From the NCBI GenBank assembly GCA_022844135.1, contig JALHMG010000019.1, forward strand, positions 30,290-94,289: 64,000 bases of DNA, read 5' to 3'. The translations under genes and the position numbers were made by a program. This document shows, in pieces, positions 38,320 to 46,955 of the stretch. The notes under the pieces are model-generated. The model did no database searches. It saw only the letters and a list, made by a program, of their open reading frames with translations, and had not been told where the DNA came from. How positions within the stretch are numbered: position 1 is the stretch's first letter; every line of letters begins with the position of its first letter. The stretch is from Lysobacterales bacterium. GTDB taxonomy: Bacteria > Pseudomonadota > Gammaproteobacteria > Xanthomonadales > SZUA-5.

Positions 38320-38451
38320 TTCCGTTCCGATAACGACGCCGCTGGTTGCGGCGCCGAGATCATCGGAGGCACGTCGACGGCGGAAATCCCACGGGCGTGG
38401 GATGCAATGGCGGAACGCAGGTCGGCTCGGGCAAGTCGATGGCGGCGCGAC

Positions 38452-39105
38452 TCAGTCGCTAACCGGCTCGCGTGCGACCAGCAGTGCTGCCTGCGTGCGT
38501 TGGGTCAGATCGAGTTTGCGCAGCAGGCCGCTCACATAGCCTTTGACCGTGCCCTCGGTGAGCACCAATGCCGCAGCGATCTGCCGATTGCTCATTCCCT
38601 GGCCCAACAGCCGCAACACCGATCGCTCTCGCGGGCTCAGCGCCGCGTAACGATCGACGGCCGGTTTGCGGCGCAAAAGCGCTACAACTTGCGCATGCAT
38701 GCCCTGGTGCAACCACGGCTGACCGCTCGCAACGGCGCGTATGGCCGCCAGCAGATCGTGGCGCTGCACGTCCTTCAACAGATAACCGATGGCGCCCGCC
38801 TGCGTCACATCGACCAACGCCTGATCGTCGGCGTAACTGGTGAAGATGATGATGTTGCACAGCGGCGCTGTCTCGCGCATCTGAGCGACGAGCTGCGCCG
38901 CCGACATGCCAGGCATCTTCAAGTCGACGATGGCCACGTCGCAGGGCTGTCGTTTCAGCGCCGCAAGCGCCTCGATCCCGCTGCCTGCCTCGGCAACAAC
39001 AACCATGTCCGACTGGTCTTCGCACAAAGCGCGAACGCCTTCGCGGACGATGGCGTGGTCGTCGACCAGGAGAATGCGAATGGGCGTGGCGTTCGTTGTC
39101 GTCAT
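38452..39105 (-). CDS. NarL/FixJ-family response regulator
   Basis: A 217-residue regulator. The receiver domain has the acidic pair D15-D16, phosphoacceptor D61 (VAIVDLKMPGMS), Thr/Ser at IIFTSY and Lys in YLLKD. The C-terminal LuxR-type HTH is LSPRERSVLRLLGQGMSNRQIAAALVLTEGTVKGYVSGLLRKL. Its ATG overlaps the stop of the upstream histidine kinase (ATGA), so the two form a cognate pair. Target genes are unknown; the neighbouring secreted proteins are candidates. Confidence 0.92.
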   Translation of the reverse strand: MTTTNATPIRILLVDDHAIVREGVRALCEDQSDMVVVAEAGSGIEALAALKRQPCDVAIVDLKMPGMSAAQLVAQMRETAPLCNIIIFTSYADDQALVDVTQAGAIGYLLKDVQRHDLLAAIRAVASGQPWLHQGMHAQVVALLRRKPAVDRYAALSPRERSVLRLLGQGMSNRQIAAALVLTEGTVKGYVSGLLRKLDLTQRTQAALLVAREPVSD

Positions 39106-40757
39106 GTGGTCACTGCGCGGTCGTGTCGCTTGAGGGTGGCCAGCACTTCGAAACCGTGGGGCTGCAGAACCCGAAGGCCCAGCGCGCCGCCCAGCTTCTC
39201 CAAGCGCTGGCGCATGCTGCGAAAACCATAGCCATCGGGTTTGTCGCTCCCCATCCCGCGGCCATTGTCGCGCATGCTGACCCTGACCAGCAGCGGCTCA
39301 ACTTTGGCCACGAGCGACATCTGACTGGCGCCGGAGTGGCGAACCAGATTCGATGCCGCTTCCTGAAAGACGCGATAGAGCGCTTGCTCATGCTCGAGCG
39401 ATTGCGGAATGTACGATGCGAAGTCGCATTCGACTCGGATGTGCGGCGGCACCAGAACGCCGAGCAGCTTCGGCAATGCCGCGCCCAGGCCGCCGTCCTT
39501 GAGCCGATCCAGCCCGACCGGCGCAATCGCGCGCCGCGAGCGGGTGTTGTGATTTTGCCGTTCGGCAGCGGAAAGCTCGTGCAACAAAGTGCGCATTTCC
39601 GCCACCGCCAGCTGCGCCAGTTCGGCGACGCGTGCAGACGCCCGCAGGCCGTCGGCCTGGCCTTTTTGCCACGCCGAGGGCAGCGCTTGAGCGAGCAGGC
39701 TGATGCCCGACAATGCCTGCGTGACCGAGTCGTGCAGCTCGAACGCCAAACGCTGGCGCTCCTCCAGGATGGCGTTAGTCTGCTGCTCGCTGACCAGTCG
39801 CGCATTTTCGATGGCCAAGGCCAGATGGCGCCCGATCGCTTCCAGTGTCAGTTGATCCAACTCGTCGAACGGGCCATCGCCTTCGACGTTCAGCACGCCC
39901 AACAGCTGATCGCCCGCCAATAAGGGCACGGCCACCTCGGCGCGACTCGGATGGGGAACGGGTGGCGCGATGTAGCGCGGGTCGCGCTGCACATCGTTCG
40001 CCAGTATGGTGGTGCGCGTGCGCGCTGCGGCGCCCATGATGCCTTGGTCGAGGCGAATTCGGTCCTCGCGATGGATGCGTTTGTAGCCGCCGCCGCGGAC
40101 AGCGATGACCAGGACGGTGGGGTCGTCCGCATCGACCAGTGGAATATCCACATTCGGATACTCCAGTACTTCGTGAATGGCATCTGCGGCGAGCTGCAAC
40201 GTCGTCATCAGCGGATTGCCGCCGCGGTTGATGAGCTGGCCGACGTTGGCCACCAACTGCAGTCGCGCCAGGCGCCGGCGCTCGCGGGCCATTCGCATTG
40301 CGTTGCGGATCGCGAGTCCGGCGTGCAAACAAATCACTTGCAGGGCGCGATGGATCTCCGGATCGAGCGGTTCGACGATGTCCACAGCAGGCACGATCGC
40401 CAAAACGCCCAACTGCAATTCGGCCGCGACGATCGGCAGGGCCAATACGCCCCGCCCGAACAGCTCGCATCGGTGCGGCAGGGCGAGACGGCTCAGCTCA
40501 TCCAGCAGCAGCTCGGCGCCGATGGCCGCGTGCTCGGGATTGCCCGATTCGACCTGCAGGACGTCCGTCCAGCCCGGTTTATTGTCGCCACGACAAACGC
40601 CGACGGTGACCTGACGCGCGTCCAACAGCTCGGCTGCGCATCGCACCACACAGCTCAGCGTCTCGTGCAAGCCGAGTTCGTCGGCCAGACTGGCGGCAAG
40701 ATCCGCCAGTACGGCATCGCTTTTGCGTCGCTGGGCGTTGGTGTTTTCGGCTGGCAT
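39102..40757 (-). CDS. GAF-domain histidine kinase (NarX/LiaS-like, HisKA_3)
   Basis: A 551-residue cytosolic sensor kinase without transmembrane segments. Two GAF-like modules occupy roughly residues 20-160 and 180-325. The HisKA_3 phosphoacceptor region is ERQRLAFELHDSVTQALSGI with the phospho-His in LHDSVTQ. The C-terminal HATPase_c domain has AASNLVRHS (N box) and DNGRGM (G1). It pairs with the NarL-type regulator that it overlaps. Ligand unknown; GAF domains commonly bind small molecules or haem. Confidence 0.9.
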   Translation of the reverse strand: MPAENTNAQRRKSDAVLADLAASLADELGLHETLSCVVRCAAELLDARQVTVGVCRGDNKPGWTDVLQVESGNPEHAAIGAELLLDELSRLALPHRCELFGRGVLALPIVAAELQLGVLAIVPAVDIVEPLDPEIHRALQVICLHAGLAIRNAMRMARERRRLARLQLVANVGQLINRGGNPLMTTLQLAADAIHEVLEYPNVDIPLVDADDPTVLVIAVRGGGYKRIHREDRIRLDQGIMGAAARTRTTILANDVQRDPRYIAPPVPHPSRAEVAVPLLAGDQLLGVLNVEGDGPFDELDQLTLEAIGRHLALAIENARLVSEQQTNAILEERQRLAFELHDSVTQALSGISLLAQALPSAWQKGQADGLRASARVAELAQLAVAEMRTLLHELSAAERQNHNTRSRRAIAPVGLDRLKDGGLGAALPKLLGVLVPPHIRVECDFASYIPQSLEHEQALYRVFQEAASNLVRHSGASQMSLVAKVEPLLVRVSMRDNGRGMGSDKPDGYGFRSMRQRLEKLGGALGLRVLQPHGFEVLATLKRHDRAVTT

Positions 40758-40781
40758 CAGGTTCCCGTGTTTTGGACCCGG

Positions 40782-40805
40782 GCCCGCCCGCGGATGCGGG
40801 CGGGC
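40782..40805 (-). terminator. Strong GC hairpin after the CHRD gene
   Basis: GCCCGCCCGC (40782-40791) and GCGGGCGGGC (40796-40805) pair perfectly around a 4-base loop. It lies 9 bp past the stop of the minus-strand CHRD gene and before the kinase gene, so it probably ends or attenuates that transcript. There is no T-tract. Confidence 0.55.
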
Positions 40806-40813
40806 GCCGTCGG

Positions 40814-43672
40814 TTACTCGAAGTTGTCGAAGAACATGGCATCCGTGATCTGACCACGGATCTCGCCCTCAGGGAACTCCGCAGAGGCCACCTGTGCGTA
40901 CCATAGGCCATCGATCAATTGTTGTGCTTGAGCGGCGGTGATGGCAAACGGTCCGGCGACGATCTGATCGCTTGCCAGCCCGGATACCGGCAGCGCGATC
41001 GTCGCGATTCGTGCGCCGACATTGCCGCGCTGTGCGGGTCCAAAAATCCCCACGTCCACGCTCGCGCCGGGCACGCCCTCGCCCGTCAGGCCGGCGTAGC
41101 TCAGCGTGATGAACACCTGATCCAACGCGCCATCCAGTCGGACTGTGACATAACCACCCGCCAGCGTTTCGGCGCGCGGCACCACCTGGCGCCCGGACAA
41201 CGGACCATCGAACGATCGATCCAATCGAATCTGCCCGCGAATTTCGCCCGCAGGGTGATTCTGCGAATGCACGTTGAAGTACCAGAGACCGGCCTTGAGA
41301 TCGCTGACCTGCTGCGGCGTCACGGCGAAAACGAACGGCCCCAACTGTGCTGCAGTGCCGCCCAGTCCGGTGAGATCGAAGATCGGCGGTGCGTTACTGC
41401 CGGCAGGTGCCGGACCGTGGATATGCGCCACGGTGCTGGCGCTGCTGAGTCCGGTGAAATTCAAGCGCACGCTGATCTCGGTTTCGTCGGCATTGAGTTG
41501 CACCGTCCCGCGGCCAGTGGCGCTGGTCGTCACCGGCGGCACTTCCTGCGCACCATCGAGGCGAGCGCTGAAACTACCGCCGCTGCGCGTGCTTTCGGTG
41601 AACTCGAAGTTGCTGTGCACGATGGCGCCGAATCCAGGCGTCAGGATCGGCGAGTTCGGGGTTGCCGCGGTGCCGCTCACGCGCAGCCTGTCGCCCAGCG
41701 CGGTGGATTGCGGACCGCCATCCAGTTGCTGCCGCACGCCAACCAGCGGCTGCGTTTCCACCAAGTCATCGCCGGCCGTGGCATTGAGCTGTAGCCGCTC
41801 CATCCCTGCGCTCTCGAGCGTAAACACCGTCGGCTGCAGGCGCACAAACAAGAAGCGCGGACCAATCTCGCTGATGCGGAAGTGCTCGCTGGCGCCCGCC
41901 GCGTTGACCAACAGCGTGTCGTTGTCCAATCCACCCTCGTTGAAGTCGTCGCCATCGCCGGGATTCCAGATCAGCTGATCGTCGCCCGGCCCACCGTCCA
42001 TGCGCTCAACGGTTCCGACCGGGTTGCCGCCGGCGCGCAGCGAATCGTTGCCGGGGCCGCCGTTCAACACGTCGAGTCCGAACGAACCGACCATCGTATC
42101 GTCGCTGTCGCCGCCGTTGAGTTCGAGCGCGATCAGGCCGGTGCGCAGCGTGCTGGCATCGACGCTGTCGTTGCCGCCGTTGGCGTTGAGTCGCAGCAGT
42201 TCCGTTTCGGTGATGTCGACGAAAAACGGCGCCGGATTGCCATTCAACGTGGTGCGCTCGAAGCGCACGATCCCGGACGCGCTCGGTTGTTCGCGCACGA
42301 AAAACACCTCGCCGCCACCACCGCCGACGATCAGCGCCGTATCGCTGCCCGCACCGCCGATGTTGATGTCGTCGTCTTTGCCCGGATTCCAGAACATCCG
42401 GTCGTCGCCATCGCCACCCTTGACGGTATCGACGCTGGCGAGCGGGTTGTCGTGGCCATCGAGCGTGTCGTTGCCGATGCCGCCGTCGATCAGATCGGCG
42501 CCCTGGCTGCCGATGATCGTATCGTCGCCATCGTTGCCGTTGAGTTCGAGGGCGATCAGGCCGGCGCGCAAGGTGTTGGCATCGACGCCGTCGTTGCCGC
42601 CATTGGCGTCGAGTCGCAGCACTTCGGTTTCGGTGATGTCGACAAAAAACGGCGCCGGATTGCCATTCAACGTGGTGCGCTCGAAGCGCACGGTGCCGCT
42701 CGGTTGTTCGCGCACGAAAAACACCTCGCCGCCGCCACCGCCGACGATCAGCGCCGTGTCGTTGCCCGCGCCGCCGATGTTGATGTCGTCGTCTTTGCCC
42801 GGATTCCAGATCATCAGGTCGTCGCCGTCGCCGCCCTTGACGGTATCGACGCTGGCGAGCGGATTGTCGTGACCATCGAGTGTGTCGTTGCCGATGCCGC
42901 CGTCGATCAGATCGGCGCCCTGGCTGCCGATGATCGTATCGTCGCCGTCGTTGCCGTTGAGTTCGAGGGCGATCAGGCCGGTGCGCAAGGTGTTGGCATC
43001 GACGCTGTCGTTGCCGCCGTTGGCGTTGAGTCGCAGCAGCTCCGTTTCGGTGATGTCGACGAAAAACGGCGCCGGATTTCCATTCAACGTGGTGCGCTCG
43101 AAGCGCACGGTGCCGCTCGGTTGTTCGCGCACGAAAAACACCTCGCCGCCGCCACCGCCGACGATCAGCGCCGTATCGTTGCCCGCGCCGCCGATGTTGA
43201 TATCGTCGTCTTTGCCCGGATTCCAGATCATCAGGTCGTCGCCGTCGCCGCCCCTGACGGTATCGACGCTCGCCAGCGGATTGTCGTGGCCATCGAGCGT
43301 GTCGTTGCCGATGCCGCCATCGATCAGATCGGCGGCGAAACTGCCGATGATCAAATCGTTTCCAGCGTGTCCGAACAGGCTGGTTCCGGTCAGTGCGGGG
43401 AAATCGGCGGCGGTCGTGGCGCTCAGATTGATCGAGTTATCGAGCGCATCGCCGTTGATTGTGATGGTCGAAACTGCAGCGCAAGCGACGGCCGCAGCAA
43501 TGTTTTCGCCGTTAATGGCGACCTGTCCCGCATTGCAGCTCAATGCGACGACGGGTTCGTTCACGGCCGTGACGCTCAGTGCGCCAGCGGTGAAATCGAT
43601 GGTGAATGCGGCATGTGCTGGCGACGCGAGCGCGGCCAACACGCCAAGCACAGCAAACGGTCGGATGTTCAT
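40814..43672 (-). CDS. Secreted repeat protein with GGxGND-type repeats and two C-terminal CHRD domains
   Basis: A 952-residue secreted protein. The signal peptide is MNIRPFAVLGVLAALASPAHA. The N-terminal half has three near-identical 139-residue repeats plus a diverged fourth; each contains calcium-binding-like GGIGNDTLDGH and GGDGDDLMIWNPGKDDD segments and a beta-rich VFFVREQPSGTVRFERTTLNG segment. The C-terminal part has two CHRD domains (FSARLDGAQEVPPV...HIHGPAPAG...GEIRGQI, and a second ending GEIRGQI). It ends AMFFDNFE, resembling the GFE-type tails of other secreted proteins here. Probably a cell-surface or matrix protein. The start at 43672 gives a clean signal peptide; the upstream frame is excluded. 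Confidence 0.87.
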   Translation of the reverse strand: MNIRPFAVLGVLAALASPAHAAFTIDFTAGALSVTAVNEPVVALSCNAGQVAINGENIAAAVACAAVSTITINGDALDNSINLSATTAADFPALTGTSLFGHAGNDLIIGSFAADLIDGGIGNDTLDGHDNPLASVDTVRGGDGDDLMIWNPGKDDDINIGGAGNDTALIVGGGGGEVFFVREQPSGTVRFERTTLNGNPAPFFVDITETELLRLNANGGNDSVDANTLRTGLIALELNGNDGDDTIIGSQGADLIDGGIGNDTLDGHDNPLASVDTVKGGDGDDLMIWNPGKDDDINIGGAGNDTALIVGGGGGEVFFVREQPSGTVRFERTTLNGNPAPFFVDITETEVLRLDANGGNDGVDANTLRAGLIALELNGNDGDDTIIGSQGADLIDGGIGNDTLDGHDNPLASVDTVKGGDGDDRMFWNPGKDDDINIGGAGSDTALIVGGGGGEVFFVREQPSASGIVRFERTTLNGNPAPFFVDITETELLRLNANGGNDSVDASTLRTGLIALELNGGDSDDTMVGSFGLDVLNGGPGNDSLRAGGNPVGTVERMDGGPGDDQLIWNPGDGDDFNEGGLDNDTLLVNAAGASEHFRISEIGPRFLFVRLQPTVFTLESAGMERLQLNATAGDDLVETQPLVGVRQQLDGGPQSTALGDRLRVSGTAATPNSPILTPGFGAIVHSNFEFTESTRSGGSFSARLDGAQEVPPVTTSATGRGTVQLNADETEISVRLNFTGLSSASTVAHIHGPAPAGSNAPPIFDLTGLGGTAAQLGPFVFAVTPQQVSDLKAGLWYFNVHSQNHPAGEIRGQIRLDRSFDGPLSGRQVVPRAETLAGGYVTVRLDGALDQVFITLSYAGLTGEGVPGASVDVGIFGPAQRGNVGARIATIALPVSGLASDQIVAGPFAITAAQAQQLIDGLWYAQVASAEFPEGEIRGQITDAMFFDNFE
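42080..43330 (-). repeat. Tandem 417-bp coding repeats in the CHRD protein gene
   Basis: Equivalent sites recur at 42421, 42838 and 43255, a 417-bp (139-codon) period with very few substitutions. The most C-terminal unit has an extra short insertion in the QPSASGIVRFERTT stretch. A fourth, diverged unit follows toward the C-terminus. Confidence 0.88.
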
Positions 43673-43806
43673 GGTGATCCTTGCAGGCCCTCGGAGTGGG
43701 AGCGCTGCGAACAATGGATCGACGCAAACTGCCGCGAAACCGCCGCGAGCGGGTGCTCGCCGCTGACGCAGGTATGCGATCAGCACTAACTAACGTGAGT
43801 GGTCGC

Positions 43807-44190
43807 TCAATCGCCGTTGGGATTGATGCGAAAGTCGACGCGCATCTTGACAGACGACGGAAGTACCACGATTTTCTCGGCATCCGCATTCTGGTCCAGC
43901 ACCTGCACCGTATAGGTCCCTGCGGCCAAGTCGCTGAAGCGATACACACCGTCGTTGTCGGTCTGCGCTGCGCGCCCTGTCGGCAAGCACGTACAGACCA
44001 AAATCACCGAGGCTTGCGCCACCGGCGCCTTGGTCTTGCTATCGATCACCGATCCAGAAATCGACGCCGTCTCCGAGGCGAGCGATAACGACGCCGACGC
44101 GAGCAGAACGACGCCGCACAGTGCTGCCCACGATCGCCCTCCATCCGTGCCTAAACTTGAAGTGCTCATGGCCGCTCCCCACGCGCTCAC
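43807..44190 (-). CDS. Small secreted carboxypeptidase-regulatory-like domain protein
   Basis: A 127-residue protein, or 120 residues if ATG 44169 is used. A signal peptide-like segment (WAALCGVVLLASASLSLAS) precedes one CarboxypepD_reg/SdrD-like beta-sandwich: ISGSVIDSKTKAPVAQASVILV, DNDGVYRFSDLAAGTYTVQV. The family is usually found as extracellular modules. It lies just after the M12 metalloprotease (4 bp gap at the longer start) and before the CHRD gene, all on the minus strand, suggesting a secreted-protein locus. Confidence 0.75.
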   Translation of the reverse strand: MSAWGAAMSTSSLGTDGGRSWAALCGVVLLASASLSLASETASISGSVIDSKTKAPVAQASVILVCTCLPTGRAAQTDNDGVYRFSDLAAGTYTVQVLDQNADAEKIVVLPSSVKMRVDFRINPNGD

Positions 44191-44194
44191 CGAA

Positions 44195-45544
44195 TCAAGG
44201 ATTCTCGAAGCCGTTGGCGAAAATATTGGGCGTCTGACTGCTGGTGAAACATCCGTTGGTGACGTTGTTCGCGACCCGCGGTGTCAGCAGCGTGCGATGT
44301 GCTGTGGCAAACACCTCGCTGGACGTGCAGCCCGAGATGCCGTTGAGATGGCAGTAGGCCATCAGCGTGCCGCGGACATTGGTCACGCCATTGACCGTCG
44401 AGGGCACCGGACACACGGGCGTGCCGTTGAAGCAGCCCTGTTCGCCAGTGAAGCAGGTGTCGATGGTACTGCTCGCGGTGGGACCGGCGCCGGTGGTGCT
44501 ATTCGAGCAATGCGTGTGGAAGGCCCCGAAGTTATGGCCGAGTTCGTGCGCGATCACCAGGATATCGTGGCTGGCATTCGAGCCGGCGAATCGAAACACC
44601 TGCGTCACGCTGTAATGACCGCCAACCGCATTGCGGCTCGTGCAGTAGTTGCTGCCATTCAGCACCCAGGCGATGCCGGCCGAACTGAAGGCATTGTCTG
44701 ACTTCCCGGAAAGCAGCATCGCAAAGGCGCGACTGACGCCCGCCTGATTGCTCTGCCAGAAGGTCCCGAACTCGTCGAGCTGCACGTCGGTGTCCGTCCC
44801 GATCGGGCTGGGATACGGGTCTGGTGTGCTCGAAGTGCGCAGGATGGTGGTGCCCTGCAGCAGCGTCAGGTCCAGATCGCGCTCGTAGACCACATTGAGG
44901 CCGGCGAATAACTGCGCGAGATAAGTGGTGGCGTTGGCGGTGTTGTCGCTGAACTTCAGTTGCAGCAACTCGTTGTCGGTATCGACAGCCACCACCGCCG
45001 AGCGCGAGGCGGCTTCCGGCGCCGAAACCGCGCTGGGCGAGAAGTTGGTTGCGACCGGTTCCTGCCGCATGTGCGAGGAATGCTCGCAGGTAAAGATCGC
45101 CTCCGTGCCGTCCGCATCTTGCCGTGCGCTGTGCACCTTCAGCTGCAAGCCTTCGCCGTCGTCGGTGCCGACCACGGCATACGAGGCGCCCATCGACGTC
45201 AGCAGCAGGCCCTGCGCTTTGCGTCCGTCGGGCGACAGCGACAGCGCCAGCCGCGGTGCGCCCGGCGCATCGTCGACGGTCCGGAAATGACGCCAGTCGC
45301 TGCGCGGCAACTCGCGCATGCCATCGGCTCCCGCCTCGTAGATTCGAGCGCCTGGCGCATAAACCTCGAAGCGCTCCATCCGAAGCGTGCGCTGCGCCAC
45401 CCGGGAGACCGGCAGCCCGGCCAGATCGACCCGCTCGCCGATGTCGATCGCCAGTGCCGGCTTCACATCCACCGGCGTCGCCGCCTGTGCCATCGACGCC
45501 AGCAACAACATCGAACCCAGCGCCCACTTAACCGAACTTCGCAT
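44195..45544 (-). CDS. Secreted M12-type zinc metalloprotease (reprolysin-like)
   Basis: A 449-residue metzincin. Signal peptide SMLLLASMAQA, then a propeptide-like beta-rich region. The zinc site is HELGHNFGAFH (333-343), the extended metzincin HExxHxxGxxH motif, and the Met-turn is TLMAYC (about residue 395). Many cysteines in the C-terminal part (CFTGEQGCFNGTPVC, CHLNGISGC) suggest disulfides. It ends PNIFANGFENP, one of three GFE-like tails in this window. Probably an extracellular peptidase; target unknown. Confidence 0.9.
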   Translation of the reverse strand: MRSSVKWALGSMLLLASMAQAATPVDVKPALAIDIGERVDLAGLPVSRVAQRTLRMERFEVYAPGARIYEAGADGMRELPRSDWRHFRTVDDAPGAPRLALSLSPDGRKAQGLLLTSMGASYAVVGTDDGEGLQLKVHSARQDADGTEAIFTCEHSSHMRQEPVATNFSPSAVSAPEAASRSAVVAVDTDNELLQLKFSDNTANATTYLAQLFAGLNVVYERDLDLTLLQGTTILRTSSTPDPYPSPIGTDTDVQLDEFGTFWQSNQAGVSRAFAMLLSGKSDNAFSSAGIAWVLNGSNYCTSRNAVGGHYSVTQVFRFAGSNASHDILVIAHELGHNFGAFHTHCSNSTTGAGPTASSTIDTCFTGEQGCFNGTPVCPVPSTVNGVTNVRGTLMAYCHLNGISGCTSSEVFATAHRTLLTPRVANNVTNGCFTSSQTPNIFANGFENP

Positions 45545-46181
45545 AACTCGCCCCCGTCGCCGACTTGAAAAGCCTACGCCGGACCCGTGTCCAGAACAAT
45601 GGCTTTCGCCAGCGTTCTGGTGCGAATGTGGGACACGACCGGTGTCGGAGCGCGGGCAGGGTAACCTCCGTCACTGTGGTTCACCGATACCCCGATACGC
45701 TGTTTTAACAGCACTCACTGGGGCGATCGGAATGAGCAAGTATCGGGTCTGCGGGCAAGCGACTTGGGCTTTTCTATGGCTGGTAGGGCGGCTTGGCAGT
45801 TGCCGCCGAGTTCACAGTGACGCCCGACCCTGGCGAGGTCTCGATCGCTGGGCAGGCATGCCCCGACCAGAGCCGCTGCCGCCGCTTCAGCATGCGGCGG
45901 TTCTTGTGCCGAATCGCCTCGCAGTGCTCCCCCATAGCGGCCTCCGGGATTTCCTACAAAGCGACCATCGTGCGGCCTCAAAAGCAGCATTTCGAACGAC
46001 CCAAAAACAGCCTAAAAAACGCTCGTACGAAACGCCCAAAACCGAGCGAAAATCACCGCAGACGTTCGAGCCCATTCGCACCGCACCAAGTGACTCGATT
46101 CACCCGCACATAGGGCATCTCGATTCAAGTACTCAGTGACAGGTTCACACATTCACGGACAAATTTCAACTAGCGGCACCA
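45545..46181. other. Intergenic boundary region before the AT-rich cluster
   Basis: No gene is supported in about 640 bp. Upstream of the M12 start there is a nested hairpin (GTGTCC 45587 with GGACAC 45631; CCAGAAC 45591 with GTTCTGG 45614), possibly a 5' leader. Further on are GCTGTT-TT-AACAGC at 45699-45712 and CCGCCGC/GCGGCGG at 45879-45900. GC content falls toward 46180, marking the edge of the biosynthetic cluster. Confidence 0.5.
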
Positions 46182-46952
46182 TCAAAATTCCTTCTGCGTA
46201 CTTCGATAACTCTGTTTCCACTGAAAAAGATAGGTCAGCACATTTCTCTTATCGACCCACAAATACTCGACAATCACAGGTGACTGGAAATCGACGCATT
46301 TCCGAATGCTCTCGTTGGGCCTGAAGGCAATAGCACCGCCTCGAAGGCGCGACTCAATTCCCACGATCTCAAACATATCGAAGTCAAAAAATCTTCTCAG
46401 CTTTGGATAGAACGCCTTATAAATCGACTCCTTAGCAGAAAATACCAACGTCAGAATAGCGCCAAAGGAAAGCGTGTCCACCGAATGAAGGTAGTTCAAT
46501 TCTGGAGGGGTCAGCACATACTTGCTTAAACTCTCGATATCCTCCTCTGACCGTTCCAAAACACGCTCTATGTCAAGCCCCAACAAATTAGTATTCCTTT
46601 CATAGCATGTGCAGGCAACGGCGAACTCGCTGTTGTGACTCAGACTACCAACCACGCCGGCGGGCCAAACCGGAAATCTCTCAGCGTGTGTTGCCAAATC
46701 GAATTGATGGTAACCAAGATCGCGCAAACAAAAATCCGCGCAAAGTCGCCCGGCTAAATAGTCCGCTTGCCGCTTCTCAACGCTCCTGCCAATGTGAGCT
46801 GGGCAACGTATATTGTAGATACTATACAGATCTGGATGGTAGTGTTCAATCGAGTACTTGATGAGATAGAAGTTCAAATCACTCGCGGCGTGCAACGTCA
46901 GAAATCTTTTACTCTCAATGAACCCAATACCATCGTGAGTCTCCATTTTCAC
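46182..46952 (-). CDS. 4'-phosphopantetheinyl transferase (EntD/Sfp type)
   Basis: A 256-residue PPTase that converts apo carrier domains to holo form by attaching phosphopantetheine from CoA. The family motifs are VVGSLSHNSEFAVA, LLGLDIERV and FSAKESIYKAFYPK. It is the last visible gene of the minus-strand synthetase cluster and lies 3 bp after the stop of the FkbH-containing protein if the GTG at 46952 is used; ATG 46946 (METHDGIG) is an alternative. A dedicated PPTase strongly supports that this cluster makes a natural product. Confidence 0.88.
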   Translation of the reverse strand: MKMETHDGIGFIESKRFLTLHAASDLNFYLIKYSIEHYHPDLYSIYNIRCPAHIGRSVEKRQADYLAGRLCADFCLRDLGYHQFDLATHAERFPVWPAGVVGSLSHNSEFAVACTCYERNTNLLGLDIERVLERSEEDIESLSKYVLTPPELNYLHSVDTLSFGAILTLVFSAKESIYKAFYPKLRRFFDFDMFEIVGIESRLRGGAIAFRPNESIRKCVDFQSPVIVEYLWVDKRNVLTYLFQWKQSYRSTQKEF

Positions 46953-46955
46953 GGC

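Noticed and set aside
42080..43330. Regular repeats considered as a CRISPR array
   Set aside because: The 417-bp units are coding and in frame, not short direct repeats with unique spacers; no cas genes are present.
41882..43789. 635-codon plus-strand frame opposite the CHRD repeat protein
   Set aside because: Pure mirror of the repetitive CHRD coding sequence; no ribosome-binding site or domain.
45699..45712. GCTGTT-TT-AACAGC palindrome as a LexA box
   Set aside because: The CTGT/ACAG spacing is four bases, not the eight of the E. coli-type SOS box, and no SOS gene is adjacent.
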